Origin: Hugenholtzia roseola DSM 9546 | Lineage (GTDB): Bacteria; Bacteroidota; Bacteroidia; Cytophagales; Bernardetiaceae | Assembly (NCBI RefSeq): GCF_000422585.1 | Contig: NZ_KE383879.1 | Span: 1-64,000 of the forward strand | DNA: 64,000 nt | Direction: 5' to 3' | Shown here: in pieces, positions 16,938 to 25,233 of the stretch | Layout: every line of letters begins with the position of its first letter | Numbering within the stretch: the first letter of the stretch is position 1 | The notes under the pieces: model-generated | The model's input: only the letters and a program-made list of their open reading frames with translations | Database searches by the model: none | Told to the model about the DNA's origin: nothing | Made by a program: the position numbers and the translations under genes

Positions 16938-17519
16938 ATGATGAAAAAAGTAAAACTATTTGCCCTTTCCGCCTTCGCCCTCACCACTTGGGCAACACAG
17001 ATGCCCACTTGGGCGCATACCCCCGACGAAACAGAATTGCTACTCGAAGTCCTCGCACACGTACAGGACAACAATCCGCGTGGCACTTTGGTACGAAAAG
17101 GAGTCAAGTACAAATGGGAGATGTTTCGCGAAGGCAAAGCCAATCGCTATCAAGTCAAGATTCATAGAGAAAAAGGAGGGGCTGCAAACTTAGTTTATTC
17201 TACTACCGTCATTGTTTCAGACAAACGCAGTTCGGGAGAAGGATATACTGTAAAACTTTTTTATTCCATCAATAACGATTACAGTTGGAAATTAGAGCCA
17301 CAATCCTATTTAGCCGTAACCTTCAAAGGCAATACCGTCGTGAGCCGCGAGGCAATGGGCAAGATGAAAGAATTTGAAAACAACGACCATGGGCTTAGTG
17401 AGGCAGAGCTAAACGCCAAAACCAGCCCCGACCCCAATTACAAAGACGAGGAGATACGCTACATGGCAGCCGCCACGCGCTACCTGATATACAAGTATCC
17501 TAAGCTAATGAAACCCTAA
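16938..17519 (+). CDS. Secreted protein of unknown function
   Basis: I do not recognise this 193-residue protein. It starts with a signal peptide (MMKKVKLFALSAFALTTWAT) with a likely cleavage near WAH. The mature part is basic and polar, with predicted beta strands (YQVKIHREKGGAANLVYSTT, GYTVKLFYSINNDYSWKLEP, YLAVTFKGNTVVSREA) and a helical end. It has no Cys after the signal. A strong terminator follows directly, so it is transcribed separately from the next gene. Confidence 0.65.
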   Translation: MMKKVKLFALSAFALTTWATQMPTWAHTPDETELLLEVLAHVQDNNPRGTLVRKGVKYKWEMFREGKANRYQVKIHREKGGAANLVYSTTVIVSDKRSSGEGYTVKLFYSINNDYSWKLEPQSYLAVTFKGNTVVSREAMGKMKEFENNDHGLSEAELNAKTSPDPNYKDEEIRYMAAATRYLIYKYPKLMKP

Positions 17520-17537
17520 ATTTATTTTTGCTTTTTC

Positions 17538-17577
17538 AAATCCTATCCTATTCATTTTTTTGGATAGGATTTTTTTT
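17538..17577 (+). terminator. Strong terminator after the secreted-protein gene
   Basis: AAATCCTATCC pairs perfectly with GGATAGGATTT across a T-rich loop and is followed by a run of T. Confidence 0.85.
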
Positions 17578-17662
17578 GGGCTTCTTTTCCTTACTTTTGT
17601 TGGCGCGTTGTTTCGCCCCTGATTTGAGAAAAAAAGAAATACCCAAAAGACTATTTTCTTAC

Positions 17663-19384
17663 ATGAAAAAAATATCGCCTTTTCTCGTGTTGCTTTCTTC
17701 TTTGTTTGTTTTTTTTGTGCTATCTTGTTCTCAATCTCGAAAAGAAGCAATTTCAGAAAGCCCCGCTACGCCCTATAAAGAAGGAAATATCGCCTTTTTT
17801 GAAGCCCTGCCGCCACATTTTGACCCCTCTGCACCGCTAACACTTAGCCAAAGGCAGGTAGTTGCCCAACTATACAGTCCTTTGTTTCGCTTAGGCGAGG
17901 AGGGTATTTTATACGAAAATTTGCTAAAATCTTACACCGTCTTAGACAGTGGCAAAACCTACGCCTTCGAGCTTCGCCAAGACGTTTTTTTTCACCCCCA
18001 TCAGGATTTTGAAAACCAACAGGCAAGACAGCTCACCGCTCACGATGTCATTTTCAGCCTCAAAAGGTGGGCAAATACGCCTTCGGGTGCGCTCTTTCGC
18101 TCTTTTTTAGAAAGCGAAAGCCAAAATTGGCAGCAAGCCTTTGTTTTTGAAGACCCTTTTCATTTCCAAATCCGACTTGCAAAAAAAACAGGACTTCTTC
18201 CCCATTTTTTAGCCACTCCTGAAAGTAGTATCCTTTCTGCCAAAATCCTACAAAAAGCAGGCATAAGTTTTGAAAAAAATAAAATCATCAAACAAAATCT
18301 TGCCATCGGAACAGGCGCGTATCTTTTAGAAGAAGTTAGAAAAAATAGTATCGTTTTAAAAAAACACGAGGATTTTTTTGGAAAAAATGACCATCAAAAG
18401 CCTTTTCCTTACGTGCATCAATGGGAATTGCATTACCATCAAGATACCGCTTATTTGGCTTGGCTCTTTGAAAAAGAAAAAATTGCAGCACTTTTGCTGC
18501 CCCCTGACTTATATGCGCGTTTGGATAGTAATTTTGCAAAAAGCGTACAAAAAAAAATCATAAATTTAGAACTACAAAGTTTTCCGCTTTTGGCAGTTTC
18601 GGTACTTCAATTTGAAAAAGTACAACAAGCCGACCTCGATACCTTGCTAAGACGCAACATTTTTCGCTTCGCCCTCAATTTGAGTGTAGATAGAAACAAA
18701 CGAAAAAATAATCCGCAAAACATTGAAAATCAAGGATTTATACCGCAAATTCTACCGCAATATCAGCAAAATTCCCTACAAGGCTACCTACAAGATACGC
18801 TCAAAGCGCGAACTTTTGCCCTACAAAGCTACCAAGATTTGTTTGCAGCACAAGAGCGCGAAATACATATCAATAGTTTTAAAAATGATTCACTATATCG
18901 AGCGGCTTTTTGGGCTGCCCTTCCTACTCTGTACCTTTCAAGTACAAATGAAAGTTGGAAAAATGCAATCTTAGACAGCCTCATACAAGATTGGGCGCAA
19001 GTAGGCATCAAGGCTGCGAGAACCCAAAAAGGCGAAAATTTGGGCATAAATGAGGCAAAAAATAGGGCAAACCTTACCTATCAAACTTTTTACAGTCCCA
19101 TAGCCGAAGAGATAGGGCTTTTGATGCAATTTCCCAAAGATTGCCCCTATCTACCCACTACTTTTTACCAAGATTTAGATAAAATTTGGGAAATAGAATC
19201 CGAACAAAAGCGCAAAACCTACTATTGGGAACTGCAAAAAATCTGGCTTCATCACGCGCCTGCGGTTATACTTTTTTATCCTAAAAATTATATTTTCTAC
19301 AATAAAGATTATATCATAGATTTGAAAAGCAACCTTTTAGGCATCTGGAATTTGGCAGAAGCAGATTTGAAAATAACTGAATAA
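17663..19384 (+). CDS. Oligopeptide-type ABC substrate-binding lipoprotein
   Basis: The start MKKISPFLVLLSSLFVFFVL gives a lipoprotein signal with Cys22 (LSCSQS). Upstream in-frame codons would cross the terminator. The 573-residue protein resembles SBP family 5 (DppA/OppA): QRQVVAQLYSPLFRLGEEGI, YAFELRQDVFFHPH, ARQLTAHDVIFSLKRWANTP, IGTGAYLLEEVRKNSIVLKK and a late FYPKNYIFYNKDYIIDL. It should bind peptides or another large ligand outside the inner membrane. No permease or ATPase gene is adjacent, so the partner transporter is unknown. Codon usage is AT-richer than the neighbours. Confidence 0.8.
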   Translation: MKKISPFLVLLSSLFVFFVLSCSQSRKEAISESPATPYKEGNIAFFEALPPHFDPSAPLTLSQRQVVAQLYSPLFRLGEEGILYENLLKSYTVLDSGKTYAFELRQDVFFHPHQDFENQQARQLTAHDVIFSLKRWANTPSGALFRSFLESESQNWQQAFVFEDPFHFQIRLAKKTGLLPHFLATPESSILSAKILQKAGISFEKNKIIKQNLAIGTGAYLLEEVRKNSIVLKKHEDFFGKNDHQKPFPYVHQWELHYHQDTAYLAWLFEKEKIAALLLPPDLYARLDSNFAKSVQKKIINLELQSFPLLAVSVLQFEKVQQADLDTLLRRNIFRFALNLSVDRNKRKNNPQNIENQGFIPQILPQYQQNSLQGYLQDTLKARTFALQSYQDLFAAQEREIHINSFKNDSLYRAAFWAALPTLYLSSTNESWKNAILDSLIQDWAQVGIKAARTQKGENLGINEAKNRANLTYQTFYSPIAEEIGLLMQFPKDCPYLPTTFYQDLDKIWEIESEQKRKTYYWELQKIWLHHAPAVILFYPKNYIFYNKDYIIDLKSNLLGIWNLAEADLKITE

Positions 19385-19481
19385 AATAGGTCAATGGGCT
19401 TAAAGGTAGGAAATTTTATTGCTTTTTCGGTATTTTTTTAGCTTCTGTACCGCCGTTTCGCTTTTTTTGCGCACTTTTCTA

Positions 19482-19489
19482 TATCTTTG
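19482..19489 (+). promoter_or_regulatory. -7 box TATCTTTG before the YdjM-like gene
   Basis: It matches TAnnTTTG and lies about 150 bp before the start codon. No -33 TTTG occurs at the expected spacing. Confidence 0.35.
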
Positions 19490-19639
19490 AAAATGATAAA
19501 GCCCCACAAGAAAAAACTACCTCTGCCTTGCCCATAAAAGCAAACAGAAGGCGGCTTTTCTTGGCTTGTTTAGCAAAATATCCTATTCTAAAAACTTTTA
19601 TCACTTTAAAAGACCACACATTTATTTTCGCAAATAGAT

Positions 19640-20704
19640 ATGGATTCTCTAACACAAATTGTTTTGGGTGCAGCCGTAGGTGAGGCTGCTTTGGGGCGAA
19701 AAATTGGCAATCAGGCACTCTTTTGGGGGGCAGTGGCAGGCACAATTCCCGATTTAGACGTATTAGCCAACCCCTTTCAAGATGTGGTAGAACAGTTGCA
19801 ATGGCATAGAAGTCTTACTCATTCTTTGCTTTTTGCTATTATTGTTTCGCCTTTATTTGCTTTTTTTATACATAAAATAAAACGATATAGCCATACTACT
19901 TTTTGGGAATGGTTCAATCTCTTTTTTTGGGGCTTCGTAACCCATGCCCTTCTGGATACTTGCACCACTTGGGGAACGCAACTTTTATATCCATTCTACA
20001 ATTATGGTTTTGCTACTAAAACAGTTTTTGTCATAGACCCGCTCTATACCTTGCCCTTTCTCTACTTTGTTATCGTCGTCGCCTTTACACGCTACCGAAA
20101 AAATGGGCGTTACAATCCCAAACGCAGGCGCAGAAACCTCTATGGCTTAGGCATCAGCACTTGCTACCTTATTTTGGGTTTTGTTTTAAAGTTTTTAGCA
20201 AATCAGACCTTTGAGCAAGCCCTTCAAAATCAAAATATTCCTTATTCGCGCTATGATAGCAAGGTTACTGCCCTCAATATCGTGCTTTGGAATGTAGTAG
20301 CCGAAACGGAAGAAGGCTATTACAGTGGCTATTATTCTTTTTTTGATGCGGATAAAAATATAAAATTCAATTATTTTCCAAAAAATTGGAAACTGCTCGA
20401 ACCCTATCGTGAAAATGAAAAAGTGCAGATTTTAAAAGAAATTACACAAGGTTATTACAGCATAGAAACAACAGAAAGCGAAGACCCAAAGATAAAACGC
20501 TTGAAAATGAATGACTTACGATTTGGACAAGTGGGCGATTGGCAGGGCGGAAAAGGCGAATTTGTTTTTGTTTATCACCTTGATATTGAAGAAAAAGAAG
20601 GCGAAAGTCCAAAGATTTCTTTTAGCCAAAAACCCAACCGCTACCAAGATGCTTGGGCATTGTTTAAGAGTTTGTTTCACCGCTTATTAGGAAATAAAAG
20701 TTGA
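19640..20704 (+). CDS. YdjM-like membrane-bound metal-dependent hydrolase
   Basis: The 354-residue protein starts MDSLTQIVLGAAVGEAALGR and carries the family's metal-ligand signature: GTIPDLDVLANPF, then WHRSLTHSLLFAI, and HALLDTCTTWGTQLL further on. Four to five membrane segments lie in residues 1-190. The C-terminal half is soluble (about 200-354). The family is annotated as inner-membrane metal-dependent hydrolase. The physiological substrate is unknown. Its 3' end overlaps the converging gene 20677-21339 by 28 bp. Confidence 0.82.
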   Translation: MDSLTQIVLGAAVGEAALGRKIGNQALFWGAVAGTIPDLDVLANPFQDVVEQLQWHRSLTHSLLFAIIVSPLFAFFIHKIKRYSHTTFWEWFNLFFWGFVTHALLDTCTTWGTQLLYPFYNYGFATKTVFVIDPLYTLPFLYFVIVVAFTRYRKNGRYNPKRRRRNLYGLGISTCYLILGFVLKFLANQTFEQALQNQNIPYSRYDSKVTALNIVLWNVVAETEEGYYSGYYSFFDADKNIKFNYFPKNWKLLEPYRENEKVQILKEITQGYYSIETTESEDPKIKRLKMNDLRFGQVGDWQGGKGEFVFVYHLDIEEKEGESPKISFSQKPNRYQDAWALFKSLFHRLLGNKS

Positions 20705-21339
20705 TGAAACAATCTTTTTTGTACTTCTTCAATCGCTTTTTTACTTTTATTTAGATAAGGAAAAGCAAGCGAAACACGCTCACCGCCTTTTTTCCATACC
20801 TCTAAAAAATAACGCCCCTGCCAACCGTAATATGCCCAGATGCCGAAAATCAGGGTCAGGATTACGCCTAAATGGTTCATTATCAAGCCTTTAAGTAGGG
20901 CAATGAAAGAGAGTGAAGCCAGCACACTTCCCAAAATGAGCGGCAGGAGCAGCCGTTTAAACTGCCATTGTAGCGTTTGCAATTCGCTAAGGGCAAAGGC
21001 ACGCTTTTGAGGCAGTTCCTGACTTTTGTCTATTAAAGTTAGTTTTTGGTCGGAAAGTTGTACCTCAAAAAGTCTTTCTTGTGTTTTAAAGATTACATTT
21101 TCAGGTATTCTTACCCAATTCGGACGAAAAGAAGGCGTAAGAAAGGGTGCTTGCTTTTCAAAGGCAGGCAGTTGTGAAAAAGTAGGCTTTTTTTGAGTTT
21201 GATTTTGAAACGAAAAAAAGGGTGCAGGCATGGTAAAAAACAGAAACAGAGTGAGAGCAGCTTGTATCTTCGGATAAAGCGTCCTTTTGTGTGTATCAAA
21301 AGCAAATCCAAAACCGAAAGCCGACAAAAAAGCAGGCAC
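20677..21339 (-). CDS. Unknown membrane protein
   Basis: I do not recognise this 220-residue protein. Two adjacent membrane helices lie near 130-175 (LLLPLILGSVLASLSFIALL, LGVILTLIFGIWAYYGW). They are preceded by a soluble strand-rich part (VIFKTQERLFEVQLSDQKLT) and followed by a basic tail. The true start may be at 21231 (MPAPFFSFQNQTQ); the longer form adds a hydrophobic stretch that could be a signal. It starts 9 bp after the gene at 21348-21749, so the two are probably cotranscribed. Confidence 0.6.
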   Translation of the reverse strand: MPAFLSAFGFGFAFDTHKRTLYPKIQAALTLFLFFTMPAPFFSFQNQTQKKPTFSQLPAFEKQAPFLTPSFRPNWVRIPENVIFKTQERLFEVQLSDQKLTLIDKSQELPQKRAFALSELQTLQWQFKRLLLPLILGSVLASLSFIALLKGLIMNHLGVILTLIFGIWAYYGWQGRYFLEVWKKGGERVSLAFPYLNKSKKAIEEVQKRLFHQLLFPNKR

Positions 21340-21347
21340 AAAATCCT

Positions 21348-21749
21348 TTATTCTGCCAAAAGCCAGCTAAGTGCCTCATTTTCAGTCTTGAAATTTTCTG
21401 ACACTTCGGCATACTCACCCGTTTTGCGCAGGTTATCGAGCTGTTTGAGCGACATCTGATTATAGACATCTTCGGCTACAATACGCGCTACCCGAAAAAC
21501 TTTGTGTGCAGAGGCTTCATACGCTTTGGGAAAATACTCTTTGTAGAGCCAATCGCGGTTTTCCTCTGCAATGACTTTGCTTTCGCCCATATCCACCAAA
21601 ATATGATGGCACTGATGTTTTTGTATCAAATCTACAACTTCTAACCAACAAGGTTTGTATTTTTCTAAGATAAGAAAGCCTTTCATGACAACTTTGATGT
21701 AGTTGCCTGCCTCCGATTCCTGATATTCAGCGTAACAAGTTCCTGCCAT
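21348..21749 (-). CDS. STAS/SpoIIAA-like protein of unknown function
   Basis: The start MAGTCYAEYQESEAGNYIKV gives 133 residues; a start at 21800 adds 17 residues. The pattern of strand, helix, strand (NYIKVVMKGFLILE, WLEVVDLIQKHQCHHILVDM) and the end FKTENEALSWLLAE recall single-domain SpoIIAA-like proteins of Bacteroidota. It lacks the S/T-G-L phosphorylation motif of true anti-sigma-factor antagonists. Function is unknown. Confidence 0.55.
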   Translation of the reverse strand: MAGTCYAEYQESEAGNYIKVVMKGFLILEKYKPCWLEVVDLIQKHQCHHILVDMGESKVIAEENRDWLYKEYFPKAYEASAHKVFRVARIVAEDVYNQMSLKQLDNLRKTGEYAEVSENFKTENEALSWLLAE

Positions 21750-21915
21750 AGGGATAAAAAGATTTTGAAAGTAAGATATTTTTAGAAAGAAAGGCATCAT
21801 ACCTTTCCGAAAAAGGACTTTCTAAAAATACCAAAAAAAAACGTTCCCTACAAGCGGCGAGCGAAAAATTTATGCTCCTTTCACGATTTATTTTTGCTAA
21901 ATCTGCACACTGCCC

Positions 21916-22107
21916 CAATGATGTTAAGTTCGGCGAGAAGTTTTTTGTTTTTAAATTAGAAACAAAATAAAATTTAGACTTAAACCCTAAGGGTCTTGAA
22001 GACCCTTAGGGTTTGGGGCATAGGACAAGGCATGCCTTGTCCCTACATTTAACATCAGTGGGGTTTGAGTTGAGGTGCATATTAGGCTTTTACCATACCA
22101 ACAAGGC
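21916..22107. repeat. Inner repeat joined to the left half of the outer MITE (inverted)
   Basis: Bases 21916-22060 form an inner element: CAATGATGTTAAGTTC at one end and TTAACATCAGTG at the other. Inside are two long palindromes (AAACCCTAAGGGTC with its complement, and GGACAAGGCATGCC with its complement). Bases 22061-22107 match the left arm of the outer MITE in inverse orientation, ending ACAAGGC. The right arm of the outer element is missing. Confidence 0.75.
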
Positions 22108-22119
22108 ATTTTTTTGGTC

Positions 22120-24414
22120 TTATTTCACCGAAATTCGCATGCCTACATAGACCATGCGCCCCATGACGTTGCCCCAAATTCTACCTGCATCAAATTGGTT
22201 AGAAAAAGGATTTTGGGCATCTAAAATGGCATTGGGTTGTATGAAATTAAGCAGGTTTTCGCCTCCTACATACAAATCCCATTTGGGGAAACTGCGCGTA
22301 ATTTGCCCATTCCAAAGCATATAGGCAGGACTTTGACTCTGCGTATCGAGCGGACTTGCACTTAGGCGTTGGCTACCTACCCACTGCCCTGTGAGGTCGA
22401 AGTTCCACTTTTCATTTGCCGTTGTGTAGGCGGTATTGATGAAAAAACGGTGCTTGGGTGTGAGCGGCATCTGTCGCATTTGGCTTTTTTGTTGGGGTGT
22501 CGGATTGCGAAAAGCCGCCTGCACGTCGTAAAATTTATAGGCGGCAGAAATTTCGAAGCCCTTAAAGGGTTCGAGTTCGGTCTGAATTTGGAAACTATTG
22601 GCACACGACTGGTCTTGGAGGTTGTAAATCGCTAAAATGCCCGCCGTTTCTACATCTGCCACTACCTGATTTTGAAAACGGGTATGGTAAAAATCGGCAA
22701 CGACACGCCCTTTGCGCCCGCCTACCGAAAGCTGCTGCGCCAAACTCACGCCAAAGTTCCAAAGTCTTTCAGGTTCTAAACTTTCTACCTGCAAAATCCT
22801 GCCGCTGGGTAGGAAATTTCCGAAGTCGATGGTCGGATTGACAAGGCGAAAACCATTGCCTGCCGAAGCGCGTAAGATTGTTTTTTCCGAAAATTCGTAT
22901 TTGAGGTGCAAACGCGCTATCGGAATCAGCCCCCAAAGGTTGTGATAATCCATTCTTAGCCCCGAAACTGCCTGAAATTTAGCCGCTTTCAAGGTATGCT
23001 CGAAAAATGCACCCGCCACTTTTTCTTTTCTGCTCCAATCGTAAAGCCTAAGCGAATCGGAAAGACGGTCTTGGTATTGCTGCCCAAAATCGTCGTAAGT
23101 GAGGCTCAAACCTGCTCGCAATTTGTGTGTTTCTGAAAGTTCGGTTTCCAAAATGCCATTGTAGTAGAGTTGGGTCTGTGTTCCCTCAAATTGACGCAAT
23201 CCCCATACGTTTTGACTTTGATGATATTGTGCCGAAAACTGATTGCCGAAGGTAGTTTTTGAGTTGATAAAAAATCCTACTTTTGCAAAAAAATCGGCTT
23301 TTTTATTTTCCATCGCCACATTGTAGCGCGTGTTGTCGGCACTTTTGTCGTTGAAAGAAGAACCATTTTGTCCGCTGATTTTGTCTTCCCAAAGAAAACG
23401 TCCGCCCAACATGGCTTCCATTTTTTTGCCCTCATATTTGAAGCGTGTAAAGGCATTGGCTTGCTTATAGCGCGGCGAATCCATAAAATTATCGTTGTTT
23501 TCGTCCATTTCGCGTACCTGCGTGCTGCCATGCAAGAGCCAAAGTTGCGACCAGCGCGGCGAAATTTTATAGGCAGTATGGGCGTTGAGTTCGGCTCTGC
23601 CAAATTGATTGAGGTAGGCATTGAGGAAAAGTTTTTCGCCATTTTGGAGCATATTTTCGGGCTTTACCAGCTCTACATTGATTTGCCCTGTCATCGATTC
23701 ATAGCCATTGGCTACCGAACCTGCGCCCTTGTTGATGTCGATGGATTGCACCCAAGTACCGGGTATGAAATGCAGCCCTGCACGCAAATTCAAGCCACGC
23801 ATCATAGGCAAACTTTCCACCATGAGCTGTGAAAAACGCCCATCTAACCCCAAAAGGCGAATCTGACGATTGCCACTGACGGCATCTGTGGTAGCGGCAT
23901 CTACCGAGGCGTTGGTTTCGAAACTTTCTGCCAAATTACAACAAGCCGCCTTTCGCAAGTCTTTGACTGTCAGCAGTTCTGCCTGTTGGATTTCCCTATC
24001 CAAACCTAAGTTAGCCGTTACTTCTACTTCATTTAAAACCACAGATTTCAAAGCAATTTCTATATAATTTTGCTCTGCCGCTATCAAAAGCGTATCCGTT
24101 TGGAAACCTACATAACTGACCAGAAGCGTGTCGGTTTCGAGGCTTTTGTCCAGATGAAAAACGCCGTTTGCGTCTGTAACTGTGCCTTTTGTAGTAGCAG
24201 CCGTTTTCCATAAGAGGGTCGCGCCTATAAGCGGCTCTTGGGTAGTGGCATCATACACTTTGCCTTCCAAATGATTTTGGGTATGATGATTTTGGGTATG
24301 ATGATTTTTGTCTTGATTTTGGTGCGATTGTGCTGCAATCGGATTTGAAAAGAGAGCAGCAATAAAAGCAGCCACGAAAAAGGCTACCTTTTTTGAAAGT
24401 TGTGTGAAAGTCAT
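22120..24414 (-). CDS. TonB-dependent outer-membrane receptor of the HYC_CC_PP-associated type
   Basis: This 764-residue protein has a signal peptide (KKVAFFVAAFIAALFSNPIA), a His-rich linker (HHTQNHHTQNH), a carboxypeptidase-like beta-sandwich (EGKVYDATTQEPLIGATLLW, VSYVGFQTDTLLIA), a plug domain and a 22-strand barrel. The plug has the marker KAACCNLAESFETNASVD and GLNLRAGLHFIPGTWVQSID seen in receptors linked to heavy-metal handling. With the adjacent HYC_CC_PP gene, this suggests uptake of copper, zinc or a metal chelate driven by TonB. The His cluster is encoded by a 15-bp tandem repeat. The ligand cannot be read from the sequence. Confidence 0.88.
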   Translation of the reverse strand: MTFTQLSKKVAFFVAAFIAALFSNPIAAQSHQNQDKNHHTQNHHTQNHLEGKVYDATTQEPLIGATLLWKTAATTKGTVTDANGVFHLDKSLETDTLLVSYVGFQTDTLLIAAEQNYIEIALKSVVLNEVEVTANLGLDREIQQAELLTVKDLRKAACCNLAESFETNASVDAATTDAVSGNRQIRLLGLDGRFSQLMVESLPMMRGLNLRAGLHFIPGTWVQSIDINKGAGSVANGYESMTGQINVELVKPENMLQNGEKLFLNAYLNQFGRAELNAHTAYKISPRWSQLWLLHGSTQVREMDENNDNFMDSPRYKQANAFTRFKYEGKKMEAMLGGRFLWEDKISGQNGSSFNDKSADNTRYNVAMENKKADFFAKVGFFINSKTTFGNQFSAQYHQSQNVWGLRQFEGTQTQLYYNGILETELSETHKLRAGLSLTYDDFGQQYQDRLSDSLRLYDWSRKEKVAGAFFEHTLKAAKFQAVSGLRMDYHNLWGLIPIARLHLKYEFSEKTILRASAGNGFRLVNPTIDFGNFLPSGRILQVESLEPERLWNFGVSLAQQLSVGGRKGRVVADFYHTRFQNQVVADVETAGILAIYNLQDQSCANSFQIQTELEPFKGFEISAAYKFYDVQAAFRNPTPQQKSQMRQMPLTPKHRFFINTAYTTANEKWNFDLTGQWVGSQRLSASPLDTQSQSPAYMLWNGQITRSFPKWDLYVGGENLLNFIQPNAILDAQNPFSNQFDAGRIWGNVMGRMVYVGMRISVK
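24272..24316. repeat. 15-bp tandem repeat coding for the His-rich linker
   Basis: GATTTTGGGTATGAT occurs in tandem with a partial third copy inside the receptor gene and encodes the repeated HTQNH motif. Length could vary by slippage. Confidence 0.7.
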
Positions 24415-24536
24415 CTTCTTGTCTGTTTTTTGTAAAAAAAATTAAAAACAAGCCTATGTTTTTGGTTTTGATTCAAAACCTAAAAAGTAGGCGAAAGGGC
24501 ATATTTGAATAGCCCCAAGTCAAGAAAATGAGGAGT

Positions 24537-24989
24537 TTATAGTCTAAAAAGTTGGATAAAAATGAGCAGTTTTTTGCCGTACAGATTGGGCGGCGGCAAG
24601 TCAGCCCCATAAAGGAGTGCGATTTTTTCCTGCCCGAAGCTAATTTTTTCTACTATCTCGAACTCGAAAAAGAAGAAGTCCGAAACAAAATTTTCTAAAA
24701 ATTTAAACTTAAAATCTTTTGGAAAATGCTTGTCTGTTTGGTCTTGTAAAAGTTGGGTTTTGGTATCGCAACAATCGTTTTCTGTTGTGCCTTGTTCTAA
24801 ATCACAACCAAAACGCGCCTTAAACTTTTGCGCCTGCACCTCGCAACAACATTCGTAGGCGTTGAGTATCGTAACGGTCGTTTTTTCCTTCATCTTACAC
24901 AAATGCTCATAGATAGGCAGCCCAATAGTGGCAAAACCTATCTGAAAAGCCATAAGGTAAGCGAAAAAGGTGAGGAAAAAGCGCGACAT
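24537..24989 (-). CDS. HYC_CC_PP family protein, probable metal-linked exported protein
   Basis: The start MSRFFLTFFAYLMAFQIGFA gives a 150-residue protein with a signal or anchor helix. The family's hallmarks are visible: a H-x-C motif (YEHLCKM), a Cys cluster (ECCCEV and DCCDT), and near the C-terminus LPPPNLYGKKLLI. An ATG upstream at 25172 would run through the promoter. These proteins occur beside the TonB receptor type found directly downstream (122 bp gap), so both probably form one metal-related operon. The biochemical role is not known. Confidence 0.8.
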   Translation of the reverse strand: MSRFFLTFFAYLMAFQIGFATIGLPIYEHLCKMKEKTTVTILNAYECCCEVQAQKFKARFGCDLEQGTTENDCCDTKTQLLQDQTDKHFPKDFKFKFLENFVSDFFFFEFEIVEKISFGQEKIALLYGADLPPPNLYGKKLLIFIQLFRL

Positions 24990-25071
24990 GGACGTTTTTT
25001 GTTTAAGAAGTCGGGTGCGTGTTGCCGATTTTGCAGCGGCAACTTTGAAAGGTCTGTTTCCGATACAAACG

Positions 25072-25079
25072 CAAAGGTA
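25072..25079 (-). promoter_or_regulatory. -7 box TACCTTTG for the HYC_CC_PP gene
   Basis: It is on the minus strand, 83 bp before the chosen start, and back to back with the glmM promoter. Confidence 0.55.
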
Positions 25080-25201
25080 GGAAATTTGTTGTGAAAATAA
25101 AAAAGTAGGTAGGGCAAAAGCCGCAGTCTGAAACGAAAGCCGTCTTGCATTTTTTTGTGTCTTTCCTATCAAAACTCGCTGGTGGATTCGCTAAAAAGAC
25201 T

Positions 25202-25209
25202 TATCTTTG
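25202..25209 (+). promoter_or_regulatory. -7 box TATCTTTG for glmM
   Basis: The box overlaps an in-frame ATG at 25207, which therefore cannot be the start. The TTG at 25234 lies 25 bp downstream of the box. Confidence 0.6.
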
Positions 25210-25233
25210 TGCTTCAAACAATTTCTTTCAACC

